The notes under the pieces were generated by a model. That model searched no databases. It was not told the DNA's origin and was given only the letters and a program-made list of their open reading frames with translations. Positions 39,802 to 46,138 of a stretch of 46,138 nt of DNA are shown piece by piece (position 1 is the first letter of the stretch; each line of letters begins with the position of its first letter). The stretch lies in NCBI GenBank assembly GCA_002291955.1, contig DBBA01000344.1, forward strand, positions 2,109 through 48,246, in the 5' to 3' direction. The translations under genes and the position numbers were made by a program. The DNA is from Rhodobacteraceae bacterium UBA996. GTDB taxonomy: Bacteria > Pseudomonadota > Alphaproteobacteria > Rhodobacterales > Rhodobacteraceae.

Positions 39802-42162
39802 ATGAGCGAAGGTATCGGCGCGCGCGTGAAGCGCAAGGAAGACAAGCGGTTCATCACCGGCAAGGGCAAGTACACCGACGACATCCGCATGGAGAACCAG
39901 GCCTACGCGGCCTTCGTCCGGTCTCCCCACGCGCATGCCCGCGTGAACGGCATCGACGCGTCGGACGCGGAAGGCATGGAGGGCGTGATTGCCGTCCTGA
40001 CCGGCGCGGAACTCAAGGCCGACGGGATCGGCAACCTGATCTGCGGCTGGGCGATCTCGTCCAAGGACGGCAGCCCGATGAACATGGGCCCGTGGTCGGC
40101 GCTGGCCACTGACCGGGTGCGCTATGTGGGCGACGCGGTGGCGGTGGTCATCGCCGAAAGTCCGACCCTCGCCCGCCGCGCGGCCGAAAAGGTCGCCGTG
40201 GACTACGAGGAACTGCCCGCCGTCGCGCACGCCGACAAGGCGCTCGCCAAGGGCGCGCCGCAGGTCCACGACAACGCGCCCGGCAACCTGATCTACGACT
40301 GGGGCATCGGCGAGGAAGCGGCGACGGACGCAGCACTGGCCGCGTCGGCGCATGTGACCGAGATGCACATCACCAACAACCGCCTGTCGCCCAACCCGAT
40401 GGAACCGCGGTCGGCGGTGGCGACCTTCGATGAGTCCGAGGATCACTACACCCTCTACACCACCAGCCAGAACCCGCATGTGGCCCGTCTGGTGCTGTCG
40501 GCCTTCTACAACGTGGCCCCCGAACACAAGCTGCGCGTGATCGCGCCCGACGTGGGCGGCGGCTTCGGGTCCAAGATCTACATCTACCCCGAGGAGATCA
40601 CCTGCCTCTGGGCGTCGATGAAGACGAAGCGCTCGGTCAAGTGGACGGCGGACCGGTCCGAAGCCTTCATGACCGACGCGCATGGCCGCGACCACATCAC
40701 GACCGCGAAGATGGGCTTCGACAAGGACGGCCGCATCACGGGCTTCAAGGTCGACACCATCGCCAACTTCGGCGCCTACATGTCGCTCTTCTCGTCCGCG
40801 GTGCCGACGTACCTGTACGCGACGCTGCTGTCGGGGCAGTACAACATCGCCAACATCTACGCCAACGTCCGCGCGGTCTACACCAACACCGTGCCGGTCG
40901 ATGCCTATCGCGGCGCGGGCCGCCCCGAGGCCTGCTACCTGATCGAGCGGATGATGGAGACGGCCGCGCGCGAGCTGGGGCTGGACGCGGCCGAACTGCG
41001 GCGGCGCAACTTCATCACCCAGTTCCCGCACCAGACGCCGGTGATCATGGCCTATGACGTGGGCGATTTCGGCGGCAACCTGGACAAGGCGCAGAAGGCC
41101 GCCAACGTCGCGGGCTTCCCCGCGCGCAAGGCCGAAGCCGCGCGTCGCGGCAAGCTGCGGGGCCTTGGGTATTCCTGCTATATCGAGGCCTGCGGCATCG
41201 CGCCCTCGGCGGCCGTCGGATCGCTGGGTGCGGGCGTCGGCCTGTGGGAATCGGCCGAAGTCCGGGTGAACCCCGTCGGCACCATCGAGATCCTCACCGG
41301 CAGCCACAGCCACGGCCAGGGCCACGAGACGACCTTTGCCCAGATCGTCGCCGACCGCTTCGGCGTGCCGATCAACAACGTGTCCATCGTGCACGGCGAC
41401 ACCGACAAGGTGCAGATGGGCATGGGCACCTACGGCTCGCGGTCGGGCGCGGTCGGCATGAGCGCCATCGTCAAGGCGATGGACAAGGTCGAGGCCAAGA
41501 TCCGCAAGATCGCCGCGCACCAGCTGGAAGCGTCCGAGGATGACATCGTCATCGAGGGCGGCGAGGTGAAGGTCGCGGGCACCGACAAGAAGATGGCCTG
41601 GCATGAGGTCGGCCTGGCCGCCTATACCGCCCACAACCTGCCTGCCGGCATGGAACCGGGTCTCAAGGAAGGCGCCTTCTACGACCCGGTCAACTTCACC
41701 TTCCCCGCCGGCTGCTACATCGCCGAGGTCGAGGTGGACCCCGACACGGGCGTGACCAAGATCGTCCAGTTCACGGCGGCCGACGATTTCGGCACGATCA
41801 TCAACCCCAACATCGTCGAGGGGCAGGTCCACGGCGGCGTGGCCCAGGGGATCGGGCAGGCGATGCTGGAGAGCGTGGTCTACACCGACGACGGGCAGCT
41901 TCTGACCGGGTCCTACATGGACTACGCGATGCCGCGGGCTGACGACGTGCCGTTCTACACGATCGAGCACAACACGACCGTCTGTCCGAACAATCCCCTC
42001 GGGATCAAGGGCTGCGGCGAGGCGGGCGCGATCGGCGCGCCGCCCGCGGTGATCAACGCGATCACCGATGCCATCGGGTCGAACGACCTGTCGATGCCCG
42101 CGACCCCCGCCCGGGTCTGGGCGGCGATCAGCGCCGCGCGTCCGCGCGTGGCGGCCGAGTAA
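39802..42162 (+). CDS. coxL: CoxL-type molybdopterin large subunit, form II
   Basis: A 786-residue catalytic subunit of the xanthine-oxidase/CO-dehydrogenase family. Markers: GARVKRKEDKRFITGKGKYTDD at the start, VGGGFGSKIYIYPEE, QGHETTFAQIVADRFG, YGSRSGAVGMSA and GIKGCGEAGAIGAPPA near the end (active-site Glu in GCGEAGAIG). The active-site loop is AYRGAGR (368-374), the form II signature; true aerobic CO dehydrogenases (form I) have AYRCSFR with the Cu-binding Cys. The substrate is thus likely an aldehyde, heterocycle or other small molecule, or at most slow CO oxidation. No gap or frameshift. Confidence 0.93.
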   Translation: MSEGIGARVKRKEDKRFITGKGKYTDDIRMENQAYAAFVRSPHAHARVNGIDASDAEGMEGVIAVLTGAELKADGIGNLICGWAISSKDGSPMNMGPWSALATDRVRYVGDAVAVVIAESPTLARRAAEKVAVDYEELPAVAHADKALAKGAPQVHDNAPGNLIYDWGIGEEAATDAALAASAHVTEMHITNNRLSPNPMEPRSAVATFDESEDHYTLYTTSQNPHVARLVLSAFYNVAPEHKLRVIAPDVGGGFGSKIYIYPEEITCLWASMKTKRSVKWTADRSEAFMTDAHGRDHITTAKMGFDKDGRITGFKVDTIANFGAYMSLFSSAVPTYLYATLLSGQYNIANIYANVRAVYTNTVPVDAYRGAGRPEACYLIERMMETAARELGLDAAELRRRNFITQFPHQTPVIMAYDVGDFGGNLDKAQKAANVAGFPARKAEAARRGKLRGLGYSCYIEACGIAPSAAVGSLGAGVGLWESAEVRVNPVGTIEILTGSHSHGQGHETTFAQIVADRFGVPINNVSIVHGDTDKVQMGMGTYGSRSGAVGMSAIVKAMDKVEAKIRKIAAHQLEASEDDIVIEGGEVKVAGTDKKMAWHEVGLAAYTAHNLPAGMEPGLKEGAFYDPVNFTFPAGCYIAEVEVDPDTGVTKIVQFTAADDFGTIINPNIVEGQVHGGVAQGIGQAMLESVVYTDDGQLLTGSYMDYAMPRADDVPFYTIEHNTTVCPNNPLGIKGCGEAGAIGAPPAVINAITDAIGSNDLSMPATPARVWAAISAARPRVAAE

Positions 42163-42175
42163 GGGAGCGAGAGCC

Positions 42176-42976
42176 ATGTATGACGTCCACTACCACCGCC
42201 CCGCCACGCTGGATGACGCGCTGAACCTTCTGGCCGGCGCGGATGACGGCAAGATCCTGTCGGGCGGGCAGACGCTGCTGCCCACCATGAAGCAGCACCT
42301 GGCCGCGCCCACTGACCTGGTCGATGTCCGCCGCATCCCGGGGATGCGCGGCATCAAGGTCGAGGGTGGGCACCTGGTGATCGGGGCCGCCACGACGCAT
42401 GCCGAGGTCGCGGGCAGCGCCGAGGTCCGCCAGGACATCCCCTCGCTGGCGAGCCTCGCCAGCGGGATCGGCGACCCGGCGGTGCGCCACATGGGCACCA
42501 TCGGCGGGTCCATCGCGAACCACGACCCGGCGGCGGACTACCCCTCGGCGGTGCTCGCCCTGAACGGGATCGTGGTCACGAACCGGCGCCAGATCGCGGC
42601 GGATGACTTCTTCACCGGCCTGTTCTCGACCGCGCTCGAGGAAGGGGAGATCATCACCGCCGTCCGCTTTGCCCCGCCGAAACGGGGGGCCTATGCTAAG
42701 TTCCCCAACCCCGCGTCGCGGTATGCGATGGTGGGGGTCTATGTGGCCGACACGGCCTCGGGCGTGCGGGTGGCGGTTACCGGGGCGGGCGAGAACGGGG
42801 TGTTCCGGCATGGGGCGCTGGAGGCCGCGCTGGGCCGGAGCTTCACCCCGGCGGCGGTCGAGGGCGTGGCGACCCCGGCGGCAGGCCTTCTGTCCGACAT
42901 CCACGGCGATGCCGCCTATCGGGCGCATCTGGTGGGGGTGATGGCGAAACGGGCCGTCGCGGCGGCGCTGGGCTAG
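42176..42976 (+). CDS. coxM: CoxM-type FAD-binding medium subunit
   Basis: A 266-residue flavoprotein subunit completing the S-L-M hydroxylase. FAD-binding motifs are ILSGGQTLLPTMKQ (31-44) and HMGTIGGSIANHDPAADYP, followed by the C-terminal CO-dehydrogenase flavoprotein domain (KFPNPASRYAMVGVYVADT). The ATG at 42176 follows AAGGGAGCGA, 13 bp after coxL. A strong terminator follows, so coxM ends the operon; no coxG or coxF homologue is next to it. Confidence 0.93.
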   Translation: MYDVHYHRPATLDDALNLLAGADDGKILSGGQTLLPTMKQHLAAPTDLVDVRRIPGMRGIKVEGGHLVIGAATTHAEVAGSAEVRQDIPSLASLASGIGDPAVRHMGTIGGSIANHDPAADYPSAVLALNGIVVTNRRQIAADDFFTGLFSTALEEGEIITAVRFAPPKRGAYAKFPNPASRYAMVGVYVADTASGVRVAVTGAGENGVFRHGALEAALGRSFTPAAVEGVATPAAGLLSDIHGDAAYRAHLVGVMAKRAVAAALG

Positions 42977-42991
42977 GGGGCTTCCCCCCTT

Positions 42992-43025
42992 CGCGGTGCC
43001 GGTTCCGGCTGGCACCGCGGGTTTT
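42992..43025 (+). terminator. Rho-independent terminator of the cox operon
   Basis: CGCGGTGCC (42992-43000), a 10-nt loop, GGCACCGCG (43011-43019), then GGTTTTG: a perfect 9-bp GC-rich stem with a T-tract, 15 bp after the coxM stop. This is the clearest intrinsic terminator in the window. Confidence 0.8.
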
Positions 43026-43109
43026 GTGCACATGTGCACAAACGGTCAAGCCGTTGGAATCGCTCAGGGATGGGTGTGCACGGTAGGGTTTGGTTTACCC
43101 GTGTGCACG
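43023..43109. repeat. Cluster of GTGCAC palindromes
   Basis: A perfect 20-bp palindrome (43023-43042, TTTGTGCACA and its complement) followed by two copies of GTGTGCACG (43074-43082 and 43101-43109), giving four GTGCAC cores in 83 bp; AACGG/CCGTT (43041-43055) forms a further small hairpin. It lies in the 160-bp gap between convergent coxM and parE, where no promoter is needed. The role is unknown; a protein-binding site or a dispersed repeat is possible. Confidence 0.55.
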
Positions 43110-43136
43110 CGGGGTTGACGGGGCGGGCGTTGCGGG

Positions 43137-43439
43137 TCAGTCGCCCCGGCCCAGGTGGCGCAGGGCGTCCATCGACCCGTGCAGGACGCGGATTACCCGC
43201 ACATGGTCATCCATGATCCGGTAGAACGCGACGTGCCGCCCGGTGACAAGACGGCGCAGCCCGGGCAGCAGGTCGGAACAGTCCGGACCGAGCCGAGGGT
43301 TACCTGCCAGCCGGTCGAGCGTCGCGGCGATCTGGTCGAGGTACGCGTCCGCCTGCGCGTCGCCCCATGTCGCTTGGGTCGTGTCCCAGATGCCGATCAG
43401 GTCGTCCCGCGCCGCGGCAGTCAGCCGGACCTCAGCCAC
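43137..43439 (-). CDS. parE: ParE-type toxin
   Basis: A 100-residue RelE/ParE-superfamily toxin; ParE members target DNA gyrase. The pattern is typical: VRLTAAARDDLIGIWDTT at the start, AATLDRLAGNPRLGPDCSDL in the middle, and the C-terminal sheet LRRLVTGRHVAFYRIMDDHVRVIRVLHGSMD. The start is a GTG at 43439 overlapping the antitoxin 3' end by 8 nt, the usual coupling. No frameshift, so the toxin is presumably functional. Confidence 0.85.
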   Translation of the reverse strand: MAEVRLTAAARDDLIGIWDTTQATWGDAQADAYLDQIAATLDRLAGNPRLGPDCSDLLPGLRRLVTGRHVAFYRIMDDHVRVIRVLHGSMDALRHLGRGD

Positions 43440-43683
43440 CGCGCGCTGCCATGCGCCGCCGCGCCTCGGCCCGGATGTCGGCAAGGTCGAGGGGACCTGC
43501 GTCGGGCGACGCGTCGCCTTCCATCAGCGCCACACGCAGCCGGGCGCGCTGACCTTCCTGCTCCTCCAGCAGCCGCAGGGCCGCGCGCATGAGCTCGGAT
43601 GCCGAGGCATAGCGGCCTTCCTGCAGCATCAGTGCGATGAAGCGGTCCCAGTGGGGACCAAGGGTGACGCTGGTTCCGGCCAT
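43432..43683 (-). CDS. parD: ParD-type antitoxin
   Basis: An 83-residue ribbon-helix-helix antitoxin: TSVTLGPHWDRFIALMLQEGRYASASELMR at the N-terminus (DNA binding and dimerisation), then an acidic, flexible C-terminus that should wrap ParE. The ATG at 43683 has AGGAG 7 nt upstream; a further in-frame ATG at 43707 is less likely. A palindromic operator candidate lies immediately upstream, consistent with autoregulation. Confidence 0.85.
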   Translation of the reverse strand: MAGTSVTLGPHWDRFIALMLQEGRYASASELMRAALRLLEEQEGQRARLRVALMEGDASPDAGPLDLADIRAEARRRMAARGG

Positions 43684-43700
43684 GCGGAGGCTCCTGTCGG

Positions 43701-43725
43701 TACGCATAGTTAGGATATGTGCGTA
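43701..43725 (-). promoter_or_regulatory. Palindromic operator candidate for parDE
   Basis: TACGCA (43701-43706) and TGCGTA (43720-43725) are perfect 6-bp arms around a 13-bp AT-rich centre that could hold the -10 element. It starts 18 bp upstream of the parD ATG. Ribbon-helix-helix antitoxins usually bind such sites. Confidence 0.55.
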
Positions 43726-44005
43726 GTGCGGGGTGGGTCAAGATTGGGGCGGGCGTGCGAGCACGCACCCTACGGCGCTTGGCCGACGGTGTTCCCCGCG
43801 CCAAGCGAGGGGCAGCCGCGTGAGCCACCCGGGCAGCGGAGGACCGCCTGACCGGCCAGCCGCTTGGGTGCCACCAGCGCGCCGAACGAGGTCGTCCGAC
43901 CTGACGCCACAAAGTGCAGATGCCCGGCGGAGCAGCGGCTGACCGCGGCCCCTTGAGGTGGGTGGTGGGTGGATTGCCCAACCTACGCCTGCTGACTGGA
44001 AACTC
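43726..44005. other. Repeat-like intergenic stretch
   Basis: 280 bp with no credible gene. It contains the hairpin GCGTGC-GA-GCACGC (43753-43766) beside CACCCTACG, and near its right end GGTGGGTGGTGGGTGG with ATTGCCCAACCTACG (about 43960-43986). These resemble short dispersed repeats of Rhodobacterales intergenic regions. It separates the toxin-antitoxin pair from the nuclease-fold gene. Copies elsewhere were not searched. Confidence 0.35.
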
Positions 44006-44413
44006 TTAGAGTCGATAGGGCTCAATAAATGCCTGCAGCTTCTTAGGAACGGAAGGCCAACTCCGTGTGCCGTCGATCCATGCTTTCGACCTCGTCCCTT
44101 CGAGCAGACCAGCGTTAACGATTTCTTGGCGCACGTCATCGTGGGGATAAAGAAACCACGCTTCGCCGTCGCGAAAGGCAATGTGAAGCCCACGACCAAG
44201 ATACTTCTGGTCGAAACTAAATCGACCCTTCAGCTGGATACGAAGGAATGTCGAACCATCAATATGCATGGCGATGAAGTCTGCACCAAGGAAGTCGTCA
44301 GACAACCTGATGCAGTTGAAGCCGTAGTCAGCCATTACCGATGCAACCTTGTGGAAGTTGTAGTTCTCTTGCTGCCGAGAGTTCAGCTTTGCGTAGTTAA
44401 TCCGCGCGAACAC
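44006..44413 (-). CDS. PD-(D/E)XK-like protein of a conserved uncharacterised family
   Basis: A 135-residue protein with lower GC than its flanks. The central pattern fits a restriction-endonuclease fold: Glu16 in LNSRQQENYNF, Asp45 in FLGADFIAMH, and Gln60-x-Lys62 in LRIQLKGR, followed by HIAFRDGEAWFLYPHDDV. This resembles the group I intron endonuclease type (PDDEXK_5), and I recall close relatives with an LNSRQQE start in many bacteria, all uncharacterised. The start is GTG 44413, with AGGAGG (44421-44426 on the opposite strand) 8 nt upstream. Its position beside a toxin-antitoxin pair suggests an accessory island; nuclease activity is unproven. Confidence 0.7.
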   Translation of the reverse strand: MFARINYAKLNSRQQENYNFHKVASVMADYGFNCIRLSDDFLGADFIAMHIDGSTFLRIQLKGRFSFDQKYLGRGLHIAFRDGEAWFLYPHDDVRQEIVNAGLLEGTRSKAWIDGTRSWPSVPKKLQAFIEPYRL

Positions 44414-44532
44414 GCCTCAGCCTCCTGTGTGAGAGTGGAAAGGACGCAAACTAAGGTCCGTCGTATTTCCCCATGCGGCCTCAGCCTCGGAGGACTACCT
44501 CAAACTAATAGTGTGGCGCTGATCACGTTTTC
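44414..44532. other. Short intergenic region upstream of the nuclease-fold gene
   Basis: 119 bp of moderate GC between the pepF terminator hairpin and the GTG of the PD-(D/E)XK-like gene. Apart from the ribosome-binding site at 44421-44426, no promoter or RNA gene was recognised. Confidence 0.3.
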
Positions 44533-44555
44533 CGACGCCCGCCCCGCGGGCGTCG
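44533..44555 (-). terminator. Strong hairpin after pepF
   Basis: CGACGCCCGC (44533-44542), CCC, GCGGGCGTCG (44546-44555): a perfect 10-bp GC stem with a 3-nt loop, 4 bp downstream of the pepF stop. There is no U-tract on the minus strand (GAAAACGTG follows), but the position and strength favour termination. Confidence 0.6.
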
Positions 44556-44559
44556 AGAT

Positions 44560-46138
44560 TCACATCCCCTCCAGTTCATCAATCATCCCGGCGATCACCG
44601 ACAGCCCCCGGTCCCAGAAGGCCGGGTCGCTCGCGTCCAGACCGAAGGGCTTTAGCAACTCGGAATGGTGCTTGGCCCCGCCCGCCCGCAGCATGTCGAA
44701 GTATTTCGCCTGGAACCCCGCGTCGCCGTCGCGGTAGACGGCGTAGAGCGCATTCACCAGCCCGTCGCCGAACGCATAGGCATAGACGTAGAACGGCGAG
44801 TGGACGAAGTGGGGGATGTAGGCCCAGAAGGTCTGGTAGCCGTCCATGAACTCGAACGCGGGGCCGAGGGATTCGCCCTGCACGCTCATCCACAATTCGC
44901 CGATCTGGTCGGGGGTCAGTTCGCCCCCGCGCCGGGCGGCGTGCAGCTTCACCTCGAAGTCGTAGAAGGCGATCTGGCGGACAACGGTGTTGATCATGTC
45001 CTCGACCTTGCCGGCCAGCAGGACCTTGCGTTCGGCCTGGTCCTTCGCCCCGTTGAGCAGGCGCTGGAAGGTCAGCATCTCGCCGAAGACGCTTGCGGTT
45101 TCGGCGAGCGTCAGGGGCGTGGAGGCGAGGAGTTCGCCCTGGCCCGCGGCGAGGCGCTGGTGCACGCCGTGGCCGAGTTCGTGGGCGAGCGTCATCACGT
45201 CGCGCGGCTTGCCGAGGTAGTTGAGCATGACGAAGGGGTGCGCGTCGGTGACGGTGGGGTGGGCGAAGGCGCCGGGGGCCTTGCCGGGCTTGACCCCTGC
45301 GTCGATCCAGCCCCGGTCGAAGAAGGGGCGCGCGAGGTCGGCGAGGGCAGGGTCGAAGGCGGCGTAGGCGGACAGGACGGTGTCCTGCGCCTCGGTCCAC
45401 GGCACCAGGCGGTCGGTCTCCATGGGGAGCGGCGCGTTGCGGTCCCAGACCTGGAGTTTCTCCAGCCCCAGCCAGCGCGCCTTGAGCGCGTAGTAGCGGT
45501 GCGAGAGGCGGGGGTAGGCGGCGACGACGGCGTTGCGCAGCGCCTCGACCACCTCGGGTTCGACGTGGTTGGACAGGTGGCGGCCGTAGGTGGCCGAGGG
45601 CATCTTGCGCCAGCGGTCCACGATCTCCTTCTCCTTGGCGAGCGTGTTGTGGACGCGGGCGAAGAGGGGGAGTTTGGCGGCGAAACCGCTGGCAAGCGCC
45701 CGGGCGCCGGATTCGCGGCGGCTGCGGTCCTGTTCGGTGAGGAGGTTGAGCGTGGCCTCGATCCCGAGGTCGTCGTCGCCGACGCGGAAGGTCATGGCGG
45801 CGATGGTCTCGTCAAACAGCTTGTTCCAGGCGGCGGCGCCGACGGTCGAGGTGTCGTGGAGGAAGCGTTCCAGTTCGTCCGACAGCTGGTGCGGGCGCAT
45901 GGCGCGCATGCGGTCGAAGATGGGGCGGTAGCGGGCGAGGTCCGCGTCGGCGAAGAGCGCGGTCAGGGCGGCGTCGTCGATGCGGTTGACCTCGAGCGAG
46001 AAGAAGACAAGGGGCGTGGTGGCGTCGGTCACGCGGTCCTGGGTGTCGGACATGAACTTGGCGCGGGCGGGGTCGGTGGTGAACTGGTAGTAGCGCAGGC
46101 CCGCGTAGGACATCAGGCGCCCGGCGGTCATGTCGATG
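44560..46138 (-). CDS. pepF: M3-family oligoendopeptidase (PepF type), 5' end outside window
   Basis: A cytosolic zinc metallopeptidase that degrades short peptides. The visible 525 or so residues contain the zinc motif TLAHELGHGVHQRL and the third-ligand segment LAETASVFGEML, then EFMDGYQTFWAYIPHFVHSPFYVYAYAFG and the C-terminal GLDASDPAFWDRGLSVI, as in PepF/oligoendopeptidase F. The family is about 600 residues, so about 75-80 N-terminal residues lie beyond base 46138; the ATG at 46131 is internal (the frame continues upstream with Ile-Asp). A hairpin terminator follows the stop. Confidence 0.93.
   Translation of the reverse strand, partial: IDMTAGRLMSYAGLRYYQFTTDPARAKFMSDTQDRVTDATTPLVFFSLEVNRIDDAALTALFADADLARYRPIFDRMRAMRPHQLSDELERFLHDTSTVGAAAWNKLFDETIAAMTFRVGDDDLGIEATLNLLTEQDRSRRESGARALASGFAAKLPLFARVHNTLAKEKEIVDRWRKMPSATYGRHLSNHVEPEVVEALRNAVVAAYPRLSHRYYALKARWLGLEKLQVWDRNAPLPMETDRLVPWTEAQDTVLSAYAAFDPALADLARPFFDRGWIDAGVKPGKAPGAFAHPTVTDAHPFVMLNYLGKPRDVMTLAHELGHGVHQRLAAGQGELLASTPLTLAETASVFGEMLTFQRLLNGAKDQAERKVLLAGKVEDMINTVVRQIAFYDFEVKLHAARRGGELTPDQIGELWMSVQGESLGPAFEFMDGYQTFWAYIPHFVHSPFYVYAYAFGDGLVNALYAVYRDGDAGFQAKYFDMLRAGGAKHHSELLKPFGLDASDPAFWDRGLSVIAGMIDELEGM

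Noticed and set aside
39802..42162. Calling coxSLM an aerobic CO dehydrogenase
   Set aside because: The AYRCSFR form I motif is absent; only the form II motif AYRGAGR is present.
39730..42177. 815-codon minus-strand frame opposite coxL
   Set aside because: His/Gly/Val-rich antisense shadow of coxL.
43726..44005. A tRNA gene or attachment site at the island edge
   Set aside because: No cloverleaf, T-loop or direct repeats matching an att core were found by eye.
1..46138. CRISPR arrays, rRNA genes, insertion sequences
   Set aside because: No regularly spaced repeats, rRNA-like blocks or transposase frames were recognised on either strand.

Overview
The window is a 46 kb chromosomal segment of a high-GC alphaproteobacterium, most likely of the Rhodobacterales (Rhodobacteraceae/Paracoccaceae/Roseobacteraceae). 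The evidence is the gene order (pyrH-frr-uppS-cdsA-dxr-rseP-bamA-skp-fabZ-lpxA-lpxI-lpxB, with lpxI rather than lpxH), the mreBCD-mrdA-rodA block, the alphaproteobacterial LexA boxes (GAAC-N7-GAAC) and the family assignments. The genus cannot be fixed from the sequence alone.

Layout. 1-11938 (+): an envelope-biogenesis run from the 3' end of pyrH through ribosome recycling, undecaprenyl phosphate, CDP-diacylglycerol, the first committed MEP step, site-2 protease, outer-membrane assembly (BamA, Skp-like) and lipid A synthesis. A 41-residue membrane-protein gene with a perfect Shine-Dalgarno lies between rseP and bamA. 11915-13794 (-): an alpha/beta hydrolase and an XdhC-family protein. 13941-14417 (+): a small secreted protein. 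14427-21053 (-): the cell-shape operon mreB-mreC-mreD-mrdA-rodA, followed by a GhrA-like 2-hydroxyacid dehydrogenase. 21343-22764 (-): an aldo/keto reductase and a small lipoprotein.

22837-27353 (+): an SOS mutagenesis locus. imuA and imuB each carry their own LexA box but are separated by a YceI-family gene and an MFS transporter that is frameshifted in a poly-G tract. 27503-29506 (-): MAPEG protein, DGPF/YCII protein and an ECF42-type sigma factor, preceded by a sequence that fits the promoter motif I recall for that sigma group. 29930-34551: DUF2794, then (-) mtaB, dapF (second catalytic Cys replaced by Ser), a TolC-like outer-membrane channel and a PCMT-like protein. 34770-36947 (+): a lipoprotein subtilase with a C-terminal autotransporter-type barrel.

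37048-42976 (+): a molybdenum hydroxylase cluster, MoxR ATPase - VWA protein - coxS - coxL - coxM. CoxL carries the form II motif AYRGAGR, so CO should not be assumed as substrate. A strong intrinsic terminator and a cluster of GTGCAC palindromes follow. 43137-44413 (-): a ParDE-type toxin-antitoxin pair with a palindromic operator, a repeat-like gap, and a lower-GC gene for a PD-(D/E)XK-like protein; this stretch looks like an accessory island. 44560-46138 (-): an M3-family oligoendopeptidase running off the window.

I saw no tRNA, rRNA, CRISPR array or recognisable insertion sequence. The observations most worth following are the split LexA-controlled imuA/imuB locus, the ECF42 operon with its candidate promoter, the DapF active-site substitution, the form II CoxL cluster, the small protein between rseP and bamA, and the orphan nuclease-fold gene.
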